Of a stretch of DNA of 64,000 nt, positions 8,776 to 17,077 are shown one piece after another. The stretch is taken from positions 124,001 through 188,000 of the forward strand of contig NZ_JAEUAK010000009.1 of the NCBI RefSeq assembly GCF_019511345.1. Direction: 5' to 3'. The stretch comes from Rhizobium mesosinicum. Its GTDB lineage: Bacteria; Pseudomonadota; Alphaproteobacteria; Rhizobiales; Rhizobiaceae. The position numbers and the translations under genes were made by a program. Position 1 is the stretch's first letter, and the number at the start of each line of letters is the position of its first letter. Under the pieces are notes generated by a model. That model searched no databases and was not told where the DNA came from. It was given only the letters and a program-made list of their open reading frames with translations.

Positions 8776-9684
8776 ATGTTCAAGCTCGCGCATATCTCCG
8801 ACGTCCATCTCGGACCCCTGCCCCGCCTTTCCATTCACGAACTTTTCTCAAAACGTATTACGGGCTTTGTGAACTGGCACCGCAACCGGCGCAAGCATCT
8901 TTTCGGCAGCACGCTCGATCTCCTGCTGGAGGATATCCGCTCCCACAAGGCAGACCATCTGGCGGTGACCGGCGACCTCGTCAACCTCGCAAGTGGCATC
9001 GAGATCCGGAGCGCGGCAGCCTGGCTGCGCGAACTCGGCGATCCCGCTGCTACATCGGTCGTTCCTGGCAACCACGATGCCTATGTGCCGGGCGCCTATG
9101 AGAAATCGATGCGCGCCTGGTACGACTATGTGCGCGGCGATCTCGCTCCGCAGCAATGGGAAGAAGACCGGCACATATTCCCTTACCTTCGCATCCGCGA
9201 CAAGGTCGCGATCGTCGGCTGCTCGACCGCCGTTGCAACTCCGCCCTTCGCGGCCTCCGGCTTTTTCGGCGCGCGCCAGGCGCGCGACACGGTCAACATG
9301 CTGCGCGCTGCCGGCGAGGCCGGTCTGTTCCGTGTCGTCATGATCCACCATCCGCCAATCCGCGGTGCGACCTCCTTCTACAAACGCATGATCGGCATCC
9401 GCCGTTTCGCAGCCGTCGTTTCCACCGGTGGAGCCGAGCTCGTGCTGCATGGCCATACCCATCTCAACACTCTCTACTGGCTGCGCGGACAGACAGGCCC
9501 GGTGCCGGTCGTCGGCATCGCCTCGGCCTCGCAAGGACCGGGCGGCATCAAGCCGCGCGCTGCCTACAATCTCTTCTCCATTTCCGGTTCTCCCGGCGCC
9601 TGGGAAGTCAAGGGCCAGCGCTTCAGCATAAACGATATGGGCGACGGCATGATGCCGGAAAGCACTGATATCTTCGGAGTTTGA
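8776..9684 (+). CDS. Calcineurin-like metallophosphoesterase
   Basis: The product has 302 residues from the ATG at 8776, giving the familiar N-terminus MFKLAHISDVHLGPLP; an ATG at 8764 would add four residues. The metal-binding motifs are in order: DVHLG (DxH), GDLVN (GDxxN), GNHDAY (GNHD), MIHHPP and LHGHTH. Together these define the calcineurin-like (MPP) fold with two metals. The family includes cyclic-nucleotide phosphodiesterases and other phosphoesterases; the substrate cannot be told. No signal peptide is seen, so it is probably cytoplasmic. Confidence 0.85.
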   Translation: MFKLAHISDVHLGPLPRLSIHELFSKRITGFVNWHRNRRKHLFGSTLDLLLEDIRSHKADHLAVTGDLVNLASGIEIRSAAAWLRELGDPAATSVVPGNHDAYVPGAYEKSMRAWYDYVRGDLAPQQWEEDRHIFPYLRIRDKVAIVGCSTAVATPPFAASGFFGARQARDTVNMLRAAGEAGLFRVVMIHHPPIRGATSFYKRMIGIRRFAAVVSTGGAELVLHGHTHLNTLYWLRGQTGPVPVVGIASASQGPGGIKPRAAYNLFSISGSPGAWEVKGQRFSINDMGDGMMPESTDIFGV

Positions 9685-9843
9685 GGGCGATTGCGGAATC
9701 AATTCCGGAAGCCGTTGAATCAAACCGTGAAGAGCGTTCGCCGGTGTCGCGACATAGGCAATAAAGGCCGCCGGGGCTCTTGGTATTTTTAAGCGTCGGC
9801 GTACAATTCAGCAACCGCAGCGTTTCAAAACGGAGTACGCCCG

Positions 9844-10404
9844 ATGATCGCTTCTCTTCATCGCCTGTGCAAACTTTCGCTTGTTTCCGTCTTTGCTTTC
9901 GGCCTCGCTACGTCGGCTTTCGCGGTCGGCGGCGGGAACGATGACACCTCGCCGCCGCAGAAAACCCAAACGACCAAGACCTGCACCAAGGGCAAGGTAT
10001 GGGACGCCAAGAAGAAGGAATGCGTCGATCCGAAGAAGCAGAGCTTCAACGATGACGATCTCTACAAGTTCGCCCGCGAATTCGCCTATGCCGGCCAGTA
10101 TGAAAACGCCGTCACGGTGCTCAATCTCGCCAAAAACCAGAACGATCCGCGCATCCTGAACTATCTCGGTTATGCCAACCGCAAGGCCGGCCGCATGGAG
10201 CTCGGCATGTCCTACTACAAAAAGGCGCTGCAGCAGGACGAGAACTACATCCTCGCACGCTCCTACATGGGCATGGCGCTTGCCGAGCAGGGCGACATCC
10301 AGGGCGCTCGCGTCCAGCTCGTCGAGATTCGCGATCGCGGCGGCGAAAATACCTGGGCCTATCGCGCTCTGCTTCAGAGCCTGAACGGCTACAGGACATA
10401 TTGA
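9844..10404 (+). CDS. Exported TPR-repeat protein
   Basis: The product has 186 residues and starts at ATG 9844 after CGGAGTA. A signal peptide of about 27 residues ends with TSAFAVGGG. A short lysine/threonine-rich stretch with a CTKGKVWDAKKKECVD Cys-bounded loop follows, then tetratricopeptide-like helices from about residue 70 (YKFAREFAYAGQYENAVTVL; LGYANRKAGRMELGMSYYKKA; ARSYMGMALAEQGDIQGARV). It is probably periplasmic and a scaffold for other proteins. No partner is indicated by the neighbours, which are separate units. Confidence 0.8.
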   Translation: MIASLHRLCKLSLVSVFAFGLATSAFAVGGGNDDTSPPQKTQTTKTCTKGKVWDAKKKECVDPKKQSFNDDDLYKFAREFAYAGQYENAVTVLNLAKNQNDPRILNYLGYANRKAGRMELGMSYYKKALQQDENYILARSYMGMALAEQGDIQGARVQLVEIRDRGGENTWAYRALLQSLNGYRTY

Positions 10405-10624
10405 GGCAAGCTCCGCGGGCTATGGTGCGGAAATCCCTTGGGATGGGGATGGATGAATTGGACCGCGCGCTTGCGAAATACAGGCGACTTGCTCCATAAA
10501 GCCGCCTGCATAGCCAGGATGGATACGATGGCTTCGCACCCGCCGGGCAAAGCTCGTATGCAAAGCTGGCCATATATGAAGCCGGTATGAGTTTCGGCCG
10601 ATGTGAACGCTTCTTGGAAAGACC

Positions 10625-11137
10625 ATGCGCCAACCCGCCACCACCACCGATATCCGGCGTGATCTCGTCGGTCTCCTGCCCCGCCTTCGCCGCTTTGCCA
10701 TCACGCTCGCGGGAGAGACGGCGGCGGCCGATGAGCTGGTCCAGGCGGTCTGTCTGCGTGCAATTTCCAAAGGGCATCAGTGGAATGGCGAAGGCCGGCT
10801 GGAAAGCTGGATCTATACACTGGCACGCCAGCAATGGGCGGACGACAGCCGCAAGCGCAAGCCGCGGCCGGCTGCGCGAGGCAATGTGACCGATATCCGT
10901 GACGCCATTCGCGATCGCGCAACCGTCGTCGATACCGACGCCCTGCACCGCATGCTTGCGGAAATGCCGGAGGGCGTGGCCAGCATCTTCGTGTTGATCG
11001 ACGTGGAAGGCCACAGCTATCAGCAGGCAGCGGAAATCATGGGCATCGCAATTGGCGGCATTGCCGGTCAGCTTGCCACTGCACGACTCCATTTCGCCGC
11101 ATTGTCCGGTCACAATCCGCCCGTCCACAGGTACTGA
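10625..11137 (+). CDS. ECF-type RNA polymerase sigma factor
   Basis: The product has 170 residues with ATG 10625 and GGAAAG upstream. Region 2 is visible as DELVQAVCLRAISKGHQW and RLESWIYTLARQQWADDSRK (residues about 37-80). Region 4 is visible as MLAEMPEGVASIFVLIDVEGHSYQQAAEIMGIAIGGIAGQLATARLHF (given here as a guide, residues about 112-160). It directs RNA polymerase to a small regulon. The gene 5 bases downstream encodes a membrane protein with anti-sigma features, so the pair probably senses an envelope signal. I did not find a convincing autoregulatory promoter upstream. Confidence 0.8.
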   Translation: MRQPATTTDIRRDLVGLLPRLRRFAITLAGETAAADELVQAVCLRAISKGHQWNGEGRLESWIYTLARQQWADDSRKRKPRPAARGNVTDIRDAIRDRATVVDTDALHRMLAEMPEGVASIFVLIDVEGHSYQQAAEIMGIAIGGIAGQLATARLHFAALSGHNPPVHRY

Positions 11138-11142
11138 CTGAT

Positions 11143-11979
11143 TTGCTCGATTTCAAAAAACAGCCGCTCGAAGCCCAGCTTGCCGCCCTCCTCGACGGCG
11201 AAACCACACCGGAACAGAAGCTGGAGCTGGAAAGCCGGCTGGCGACGGATGAAAACGCTCGCAAACTCTACGACAAGCTCCGACACGGCGTTGATTTCGG
11301 CCGCCGCAAGTTGGACGACATGCTGAAGGAACCGGTTCCGCTGGCGCTTGTGCGCTCCATCAAGAGCACGCAGCCGCCGAAGACGCCGATCGCCCAGCGC
11401 AACGCGCGCGCGCAGTTGAAACTCGCGCCAAACGGACGCCAGGCGCTTGCAGCAGCCCTCATTCTCTTCGTCGTCGGCGGTGGCATCGGCTATTTCATCG
11501 GCAATGCGCCAGATACGGATGACGCCACACCGATTGCAGCCCCTCAGATCAATACCAATGACTGGCTAGGTGACGTCACCGCCTTCCAGCGGCTTCTCGT
11601 GCGCCAGCCGCGTCACCTCGTCGAAGTGCCAGCCTCACAGTCAGAGGAAATCTCCTCCTGGCTGACGACCGCGATCGGTGTGCCATTCCGCGTGCCGAAC
11701 CTTTCGGCAGAATCCTGGACCTTTCAGGGCGCGCGTGTGATCCTTGGTGACAGCCGCCCTGTCGGCCAGCTCGTCTATTCCAATGCCGACGGCGATATCA
11801 TCTCGATCTGTTTCCGCAAGGATGCGCAGCCACCGGAAACGGAAGACTTCAAGGAAACGATCCGCGACGAGATCGGCCTCGTAACCTGGCACAATGCCGG
11901 CACGTCCTATGTGCTGGCAGGCCCCTCCGCCGAAGCCACGCTGAGCCAACTCGCCATGGAAATCGCCGCCGCCATCTGA
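11143..11979 (+). CDS. Probable membrane anti-sigma factor
   Basis: The product has 278 residues and starts at TTG 11143, 5 bases after the sigma-factor stop. The N-terminal 100 residues (LAALLDGETTPEQKLELESRL) resemble the cytoplasmic helical part of anti-sigma factors, without a zinc-binding HxxxCxxC motif. One membrane helix follows near residues 103-125 (ALAAALILFVVGGGIGYFIG), then a periplasmic domain of about 150 residues with SEEISSWLTTAIGVPF. Position and topology support its being the partner that holds the sigma factor; the signal is unknown. Confidence 0.8.
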   Translation: MLDFKKQPLEAQLAALLDGETTPEQKLELESRLATDENARKLYDKLRHGVDFGRRKLDDMLKEPVPLALVRSIKSTQPPKTPIAQRNARAQLKLAPNGRQALAAALILFVVGGGIGYFIGNAPDTDDATPIAAPQINTNDWLGDVTAFQRLLVRQPRHLVEVPASQSEEISSWLTTAIGVPFRVPNLSAESWTFQGARVILGDSRPVGQLVYSNADGDIISICFRKDAQPPETEDFKETIRDEIGLVTWHNAGTSYVLAGPSAEATLSQLAMEIAAAI

Positions 11980-12037
11980 ACCCGTTTGGTCGTGTGAAAG
12001 CAGGGGGCGATCTCGACGAGCTCGCCGATTGCATCAT

Positions 12038-12070
12038 CAGGCCGCGTCGCCCTGCAGCGATCGCGGCCTG
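12038..12070. terminator. Hairpin between convergent anti-sigma gene and leuA
   Basis: CAGGCCGCG at 12038-12046 pairs with CGCGGCCTG at 12062-12070, extended by TCGC/GCGA around a six-base loop. It lies between the converging genes and lacks a clear T-tract on either side, so termination may be weak or serve as 3'-end protection. Confidence 0.5.
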
Positions 12071-12080
12071 AGCAGAATAG

Positions 12081-13805
12081 TCAGGCCTTGCCGGCCTTCA
12101 CGTCGAGCACTCGATTGGCAGCCGAGACGATCGCTTCGAGCGATGCGGCCACGATATTGGTGTTGATGCCGGCACCAAAGAGCTTGCCACCCGGATAGGA
12201 CGTCTCGACGTAGGAGATAGCAGCGGCATTGGAACCGTGCTGCAGCGAATGCTCCGAATAGTCTTCGACCGACATGGCGATGCCGAGATAATGCGACAGC
12301 GCATTGATGAAGCCGTCGATCGGACCGTTGCCGCGGCCTTCGATGCGCTTGATCTCGCCGTTGTCGGTAATCTCGGCCGCGATGATCCGCTGTCCCTTGT
12401 GCTCGGTATCGGGGTAGGTGTGGTGATCGACGAACCGGAGACGCGCGCCCGGCTGGGTCACGTAACGCTCGATGAAACGATCATGGATACGCTTCGAGGG
12501 AAGTTCTTTGCCCTCTTCATCGGTAATGCGCTGGATGTCTTCGCGGAATTCCACCTGCAGATTGCGCGGCAGATTGAGCCCATAATCCTGCTGCAGGATA
12601 TAGGCGATGCCGCCCTTGCCGGACTGCGAATTGATGCGGATGATCGCCTCGTAGGAACGGCCGACGTCGCGCGGGTCGATCGGCAGGTAGGGCACCTCCC
12701 AGACTGGATGGTTGGCAACCTGCGCTGCCTTCATGCCCTTGTTGATCGCATCCTGATGCGAGCCGGAGAAGGCTGTGTAGACCAGTTCGCCCACATAGGG
12801 GTGGCGTTCGGCGATCGCCATCTGGTTCGAATATTCGAACACTTCCTTGATGCGTTCGATGTTGGAGCAGTCGATTTCGGGATCGACACCCTGCGTGAAC
12901 ATGTTGAGCGCCATGGTGACGACATCGACATTGCCGGTGCGCTCGCCGTTGCCGAAGAGCGTGCCCTCGACGCGGTCGGCACCTGCCAGCAGGGCCAGCT
13001 CGGCAGCCGCGATACCGGTGCCGCGGTCGTTATGCGGATGCAGCGAGATGATCAGGTTCTCGCGGTTGTCGAGATTGCGGCACATCCACTCGATCTGGTC
13101 GGCATAGACGTTCGGCGTCGCCATTTCGACAGTCGACGGCAGGTTGATGATGAGCTTGTTGTCGGGCGTCGGCTTCATCACCTCGATGACGGCGTTACAG
13201 ATTTCCAGCGCCACATCCAGCTCGGTGCCGGTAAAACTTTCCGGCGAATATTCGAAACGATAGCCGCCTCCGGCCTTGGCCGCCATGTCGCTGATCATCT
13301 TGGCGGCATCGACCGCAATCTGCTTGATGCCCTGCACATCCTTGGCGAAGACCACGCGGCGCTGCAATTCGCTCGTGGAATTGTAGAAGTGCACGATCGG
13401 CCTGTTGGCGCCTTCCAGCGCCTCGAAGGTGCGCGTGATCAGCTCAGGCCGGCACTGCACCAGCACCTGCAGCGAGACGTCGTCGGGCACATTGCCCTCT
13501 TCCACGCACCAGCGGGCGAAATCGAAGTCGGTCTGCGAGGCGGACGGGAAACCGATCTCGATTTCCTTGAAGCCCATATCCAAGAGCAGGTGGAACATGC
13601 GTGCCTTGCGGTCATGGCCCATCGGATCGACGAGCGCCTGGTTGCCGTCGCGCAGGTCGACGGAACACCAGACGGGCGCCTTGGTAATGGTCTTGGCCGG
13701 CCAGGTGCGGTCGGGAATGTTCACCTGCGGATAGGGCCGGTATTTGACGGCGGCGTCGGGCATGCCTTTGGCGCCTGCGGAGGATCGGCGGGTGGTCGTA
13801 TCCAT
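12081..13805 (-). CDS. leuA: 2-isopropylmalate synthase
   Basis: The product has 574 residues from the ATG at 13805, preceded by GAGGAGA; an upstream ATG at 13829 has weaker support. It condenses acetyl-CoA with 2-oxoisovalerate, the committed step of leucine synthesis. The catalytic TIM barrel shows WCSVDLRDGNQAL near residue 45 and LHPHNDRGTGIAAAELALL near 260. The C-terminal regulatory LeuA dimer domain occupies about residues 430-570. Length and motifs fit the long LeuA form found in rhizobia and actinobacteria. A leucine-rich leader ORF with a following hairpin lies 160-280 bases upstream, suggesting attenuation by leucine supply. The reverse strand carries a long but non-coding open frame. 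Confidence 0.95.
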   Translation of the reverse strand: MDTTTRRSSAGAKGMPDAAVKYRPYPQVNIPDRTWPAKTITKAPVWCSVDLRDGNQALVDPMGHDRKARMFHLLLDMGFKEIEIGFPSASQTDFDFARWCVEEGNVPDDVSLQVLVQCRPELITRTFEALEGANRPIVHFYNSTSELQRRVVFAKDVQGIKQIAVDAAKMISDMAAKAGGGYRFEYSPESFTGTELDVALEICNAVIEVMKPTPDNKLIINLPSTVEMATPNVYADQIEWMCRNLDNRENLIISLHPHNDRGTGIAAAELALLAGADRVEGTLFGNGERTGNVDVVTMALNMFTQGVDPEIDCSNIERIKEVFEYSNQMAIAERHPYVGELVYTAFSGSHQDAINKGMKAAQVANHPVWEVPYLPIDPRDVGRSYEAIIRINSQSGKGGIAYILQQDYGLNLPRNLQVEFREDIQRITDEEGKELPSKRIHDRFIERYVTQPGARLRFVDHHTYPDTEHKGQRIIAAEITDNGEIKRIEGRGNGPIDGFINALSHYLGIAMSVEDYSEHSLQHGSNAAAISYVETSYPGGKLFGAGINTNIVAASLEAIVSAANRVLDVKAGKA

Positions 13806-13920
13806 TGTCTTGTCTCCTCGTCCCGGCATTTGCCTCGCGTCTTAGCCGATCACATCAGGCTTGGCGACTGCAAATGCGGACCTTTGATCGGTCGTTTGGT
13901 CAATTTTGAATGTGAGTCGC

Positions 13921-13964
13921 GAGGAGCGATGGCCGGGCGGGCTTTCGGCCGCCGGGCGCTCCTC
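13921..13964 (-). promoter_or_regulatory. Leader hairpin of leuA
   Basis: On the minus strand GAGGAGCG pairs with CGCTCCTC (8-bp outer stem) around a GC-rich interior with a CCGAAAG-type loop. The leader ORF stop codon TGA lies within the first arm, so a ribosome reaching the stop would melt the stem. No T-run follows, so this looks like a regulatory or antitermination stem rather than a simple terminator. A second long-range pairing, GCAAATGC (13870-13877) with GCATTTGC (13826-13833), lies between it and the leuA start. Confidence 0.6.
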
Positions 13965-14088
13965 AAAGGACCCGGCAACCGCGCGTAAGGCCGAGGAGAA
14001 GAAGCGAGGTCAGGGCGCGCGTATTGTCACGCAGCGCCGTGCGGCCGCGTGCAATCGTGTCGGAAATCCGTGCGCTTGTGTTCTTCAT
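13963..14088 (-). CDS. Leucine-rich leader peptide upstream of leuA
   Basis: This 41-codon frame runs from ATG 14088 to TGA at 13963. It contains eight Leu codons, including four in a row (CTT CTT CTC CTC) in the run ALTSLLLLGLTRGCRVL at the C-terminus. The stop lies inside the first arm of a strong hairpin. Leu codons just ahead of a hairpin are the hallmark of ribosome-dependent attenuation: scarce charged tRNA-Leu would stall the ribosome and change RNA folding. A promoter-like pair (TTGCCG, 17 bases, TATAAG) places the transcript start at or next to the ATG, so the leader may be leaderless like rhizobial trpL. Only the sequence pattern is seen; regulation is inferred. Confidence 0.75.
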   Translation of the reverse strand: MKNTSARISDTIARGRTALRDNTRALTSLLLLGLTRGCRVL

Positions 14089-14095
14089 GACCGCG

Positions 14096-14124
14096 CTTAT
14101 AGCCTCCGCCGGAAAATCCGGCAA
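14096..14124 (-). promoter_or_regulatory. Predicted leuA-leader promoter
   Basis: On the minus strand TTGCCG (14124-14119), a 17-base spacer and TATAAG (14101-14096) form a good sigma-70-type promoter. Seven bases separate the -10 from the leader ATG at 14088, so the predicted start of transcription coincides with the start codon. Confidence 0.6.
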
Positions 14125-14132
14125 CCCCTCGC

Positions 14133-15317
14133 CTATTTTTTCCTCGCCTGCACGATACGGGACAGCGCCAGCATCAGCCCGCCCGCGATCAGCCCCCAGA
14201 AGGCGCCCGATATGCCGCCGAAGGAAACGCCCGACGCAGTGACGAGGAAGGTGATTGCCGCCGCCTCACGCGATTCCGGCGCCTGGAAAGCCGCCATGGC
14301 TGAACTGGAGAAGGCGCCGACAAGTGCCAGGCCGGCCACGGCCTCGATCAGGATCGGCGGCGCCAGCGCGACAAAGGCGGTCACGGCTCCGGCAAGCAGG
14401 CCGAAGATGACATAGCCCACGCCTGAGATCAGCGCCGCCCAATACCGCCGCGAAGGATCGGCATGCGCGTCCTGCCCCGCGCACATCGCGGCCGTGATCG
14501 CCGCCAGGTTGACCGCATGGCCGCCAAAAGGCGCCGCCAGAAGCGAGAAGACGCCGGTCACCGCAAAGAGCAGCCCCGGCATCGGATCATAATGATTGAC
14601 CTTCAGCACCGCAATGCCAGGAATATTCTGCGACGCCATGGTCACGATGAAGAGTGGCAGGGCAATCGATACGAAACCGGCAAGATTGAAGACCGGATGC
14701 ACGATATCGATGACCGGCACCAGCGACTGCTCGACCGACGACAGAGCGCCCACGGGAATATCGACACCGAAGGCCAGCACCAGTGCGAAGGCCACGAGCG
14801 CCGCCGGTACCGCCCAAAGGCGCTTGAAGGCGCCGACCACGATCCAGGTCAGAATGATCGGCAGGCCGAGCAGCGGATTGAAAGCGACGGCCTTGACCGG
14901 CGCAAAACAAAGGCCGAGCAGCACGCCCGACAGCATTGCATTGGCAAGCGGCGCAGGAATAGCGGCAACCGCCCGTCCGAGCGGCTTGAACAGCCCGGCA
15001 ACAACGATCAACACGCCGCAAAGAATGAACGCGCCGACCGCTGCATTGAAGCCACCGTCAATCGTTCCGATGCTCGCAAGGAGCGCAGCCCCAGGCGTCG
15101 ACCATGCGATACTGACCGGCAGACGCGTGACGGCGCTGAGCATGACGGCGCAAAGCCCCATCGAGATCGACAACGCCATCAGCCCCGAAGCCGCCTGCGC
15201 ATCCGTCGCACCCACCGCCTGAAGCCCATGCAACACGACGGCAAAGGAACTGGTGAACCCGACGAACGCCGTCAGAAGCCCCATGAACAGGCTCTGTACG
15301 GAGAAATCTTTGAGCAT
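14133..15317 (-). CDS. BenE family benzoate/H+ symporter-like transporter
   Basis: The product has 394 residues from ATG 15317 (MLKDFSVQSLFMG). The frame opens further upstream but those residues are unlike the family. About twelve hydrophobic segments are seen, with BenE family stretches such as RLPVSIAWSTPGAALLAS near residue 70, APFGGHAVNLAAITAAMCAG near 285 and a GVSFGGISGAFWGLIAGG end. BenE carries benzoate or related aromatic acids in with protons across the inner membrane. No benzoate catabolic gene is nearby, so the true substrate is open. The leuA leader begins 45 bases after its stop. Confidence 0.85.
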   Translation of the reverse strand: MLKDFSVQSLFMGLLTAFVGFTSSFAVVLHGLQAVGATDAQAASGLMALSISMGLCAVMLSAVTRLPVSIAWSTPGAALLASIGTIDGGFNAAVGAFILCGVLIVVAGLFKPLGRAVAAIPAPLANAMLSGVLLGLCFAPVKAVAFNPLLGLPIILTWIVVGAFKRLWAVPAALVAFALVLAFGVDIPVGALSSVEQSLVPVIDIVHPVFNLAGFVSIALPLFIVTMASQNIPGIAVLKVNHYDPMPGLLFAVTGVFSLLAAPFGGHAVNLAAITAAMCAGQDAHADPSRRYWAALISGVGYVIFGLLAGAVTAFVALAPPILIEAVAGLALVGAFSSSAMAAFQAPESREAAAITFLVTASGVSFGGISGAFWGLIAGGLMLALSRIVQARKK

Positions 15318-15453
15318 AACGCGACTCCGGCTGCGAAGATTGCGCATGGAGCAGCATAAGCGGATTGCACGCAAGCCGAATTGCCCCTCGAAATGTTCGC
15401 TTACGCGGCAATCCCACGAGATTGCATGACAGTATGCCGGCAGATATGGAAAC

Positions 15454-15480
15454 GCCCCGCCTGCGGGCCGCAGACGGGGC
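15454..15480 (-). terminator. Terminator-like hairpin downstream of clpP
   Basis: GCCCCGtCTGCGG pairs with CCGCAGgCGGGGC on the minus strand, 28 bases after the clpP stop, followed by GTTTCC. Base pairing is strong and the T-tract weak. Confidence 0.55.
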
Positions 15481-15507
15481 GCCAATTCAAGACAGTATCA
15501 GCAGAAA

Positions 15508-16095
15508 TCAGATTTCGCTCTGCGAGGTCACGACGCGAGCGACGAGACCATAGGCAACGGCGTCTTCAGCCGAGAGCCAGTAATCACGGTCGATATCCTT
15601 GGCGATCTTTTCTTCCGACTGGCCGGTTGCCTTCGAGAAGATCTTGATCAGGCGCTCGTTCATCTTGATGATCTCGCGTGCCTGAATCTCGATATCCGAA
15701 GCCATGCCGCGGGTGCCGCCGGACGGCTGGTGCAGCAGGAAACGGGTGTTCGGCAGGCAGATGCGGCGTTCCTTCGGAGCCGCGGCATAGATGAGCGCGC
15801 CGGCCGAGGCAACCCAGCCCGTACCGATCATCCAGACCTTCGGCTTGATGAACTTGATCATGTCGTGAATGGAATCGCCGGATTCGACGTGGCCGCCAGG
15901 CGAATTCACATAGATCCGGATGTCTTCGTCATTGGCAGCGGCGAGCGCCACGAGCTGGGTGCAGACCTTCTGCGCCAGTTCCTGCGTGATCGGCCCATAG
16001 ATGAAGATCGAACGCGACTTGAAAAGGTTCGCCTCCGTTTCCTTGCCGAGCGGCAGTTCCTTCGTCTTGTCGTCCTGTTCTTCTTCGTCGTTCAT
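15508..16095 (-). CDS. clpP: ATP-dependent Clp protease proteolytic subunit
   Basis: The product has 195 residues from ATG 16095 with GAGAGG upstream; the frame opens earlier, at 16218, without family likeness. ClpP is the serine peptidase barrel that works with Clp ATPases on unfolded proteins. The triad is visible: Ser in GWVASAGALIYAAA (about residue 100), His in RFLLHQPSGG (about 125) and Asp in IDRDYWLSAEDAVAYGL (about 175). The substitution of AG around the nucleophile and the acidic N-terminus (MNDEEEQDDKTKE) mark it as a divergent paralog of the housekeeping ClpP, as several rhizobia have. No Clp ATPase is adjacent. Confidence 0.85.
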   Translation of the reverse strand: MNDEEEQDDKTKELPLGKETEANLFKSRSIFIYGPITQELAQKVCTQLVALAAANDEDIRIYVNSPGGHVESGDSIHDMIKFIKPKVWMIGTGWVASAGALIYAAAPKERRICLPNTRFLLHQPSGGTRGMASDIEIQAREIIKMNERLIKIFSKATGQSEEKIAKDIDRDYWLSAEDAVAYGLVARVVTSQSEI

Positions 16096-16252
16096 TCGAA
16101 CCTCTCTCGTCCAATGCGGTTCCTCGCACATAGTGCGACTCAATGCGTAAAACAATGCGGGAAAAAGAGGAAGGCCAGAACCGGTGAAGATATTCTTATG
16201 ACAAACGGACGATATCATCGCATCATCTGAAAAGCCCCGGAGAAATTATAAA

Positions 16253-16963
16253 ATGGCCTCCTCCTTTCTGCGTGCTGCCATCAGCAATAATGCATTCTGG
16301 TGCGATGCCGTCTGCAAGGCGCTGGGCTCGCCAGGTGAGTTCACGTCCACAATCTGGTTTCACCGCCGGGGCACGCCGCCCTTCTATCCGGATGTCGTAA
16401 CGCTGATGGAGGCGGACGGCGAGCAGACGGAGGCGATAGCGACGCTGGTCAACAGCGAGGGACGCGTTTGGGCGATCAAGGATAGCTATGCGGCCCTCGA
16501 TCTTGAGCCGCTCGGCTTCAGGCTGCTGTTCGAGGCCGAATGGATTGGAATGCGCACTCCAGTTTCAGTGCCATCCCCAATCTCGTGGCAGCGCATGGAA
16601 AGCGCTGCCGATCTTGCGCGATGGGAGATGGAATGGCGCAAGGCGAACGGCCCGGTAGCTCAGAGGATCTTCAGCGAACCCTTGCTCCACGATCCCGAAA
16701 TCGCCTTTCTGCTCGCCTTCGAACACGGCAAGCCGATTGGGGGCGGCATTCTCAATCGCGCTGCCGGGGTGGTCGGCCTATCGAACCTGTTTGCCGAGGG
16801 CCGGCACGGCGAAACCATCCGTCGCGGGCTAATTGCGCAGGCGGCCGAACTCTATCCGCGAGAACCTCTTGCCGGTTACGAACACGGCGACGATCTCGAC
16901 GAAGCGCTACGCGCGGGCTTCGAACTTCTGGGGCCGCTGCGCGTCTGGCTGAAGGAGGCCTGA
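16253..16963 (+). CDS. Hypothetical protein, possible GNAT-like fold
   Basis: The product has 236 residues from ATG 16253. No motif is firmly recognised. The second half (RMESAADLARWEMEWRKANG; AFLLAFEHGKPIGGGILNRA; GLSNLFAEGRHGETIRRGLI) has the strand-helix rhythm of an acetyltransferase, but lacks a clear acetyl-CoA loop. It stands alone between the clpP and DUF2076 genes. Codon use is like the neighbours, so it is probably a real native gene. Confidence 0.65.
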   Translation: MASSFLRAAISNNAFWCDAVCKALGSPGEFTSTIWFHRRGTPPFYPDVVTLMEADGEQTEAIATLVNSEGRVWAIKDSYAALDLEPLGFRLLFEAEWIGMRTPVSVPSPISWQRMESAADLARWEMEWRKANGPVAQRIFSEPLLHDPEIAFLLAFEHGKPIGGGILNRAAGVVGLSNLFAEGRHGETIRRGLIAQAAELYPREPLAGYEHGDDLDEALRAGFELLGPLRVWLKEA

Positions 16964-17077
16964 GCTTACTGAAATGTAAGGTATCAAGGCTTTGAAATGC
17001 CCTAATCGCTTCTTAACTCAGCGTTAGCGGCCCATCCGCCGAATGTTGAAGCCGCAGAACTTTAGAGGAGACAGGAC

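Noticed and set aside
10405..10624. Search for an autoregulatory ECF promoter before the sigma gene
   Set aside because: No GGAAC-like -35 with a matching -10 at proper distance was found; the region shows only ordinary sequence.
12237..13988. 583-codon open frame antisense to leuA
   Set aside because: It mirrors leuA in the opposite strand, as often seen in GC-rich DNA, and shows no family likeness or ribosome-binding site.
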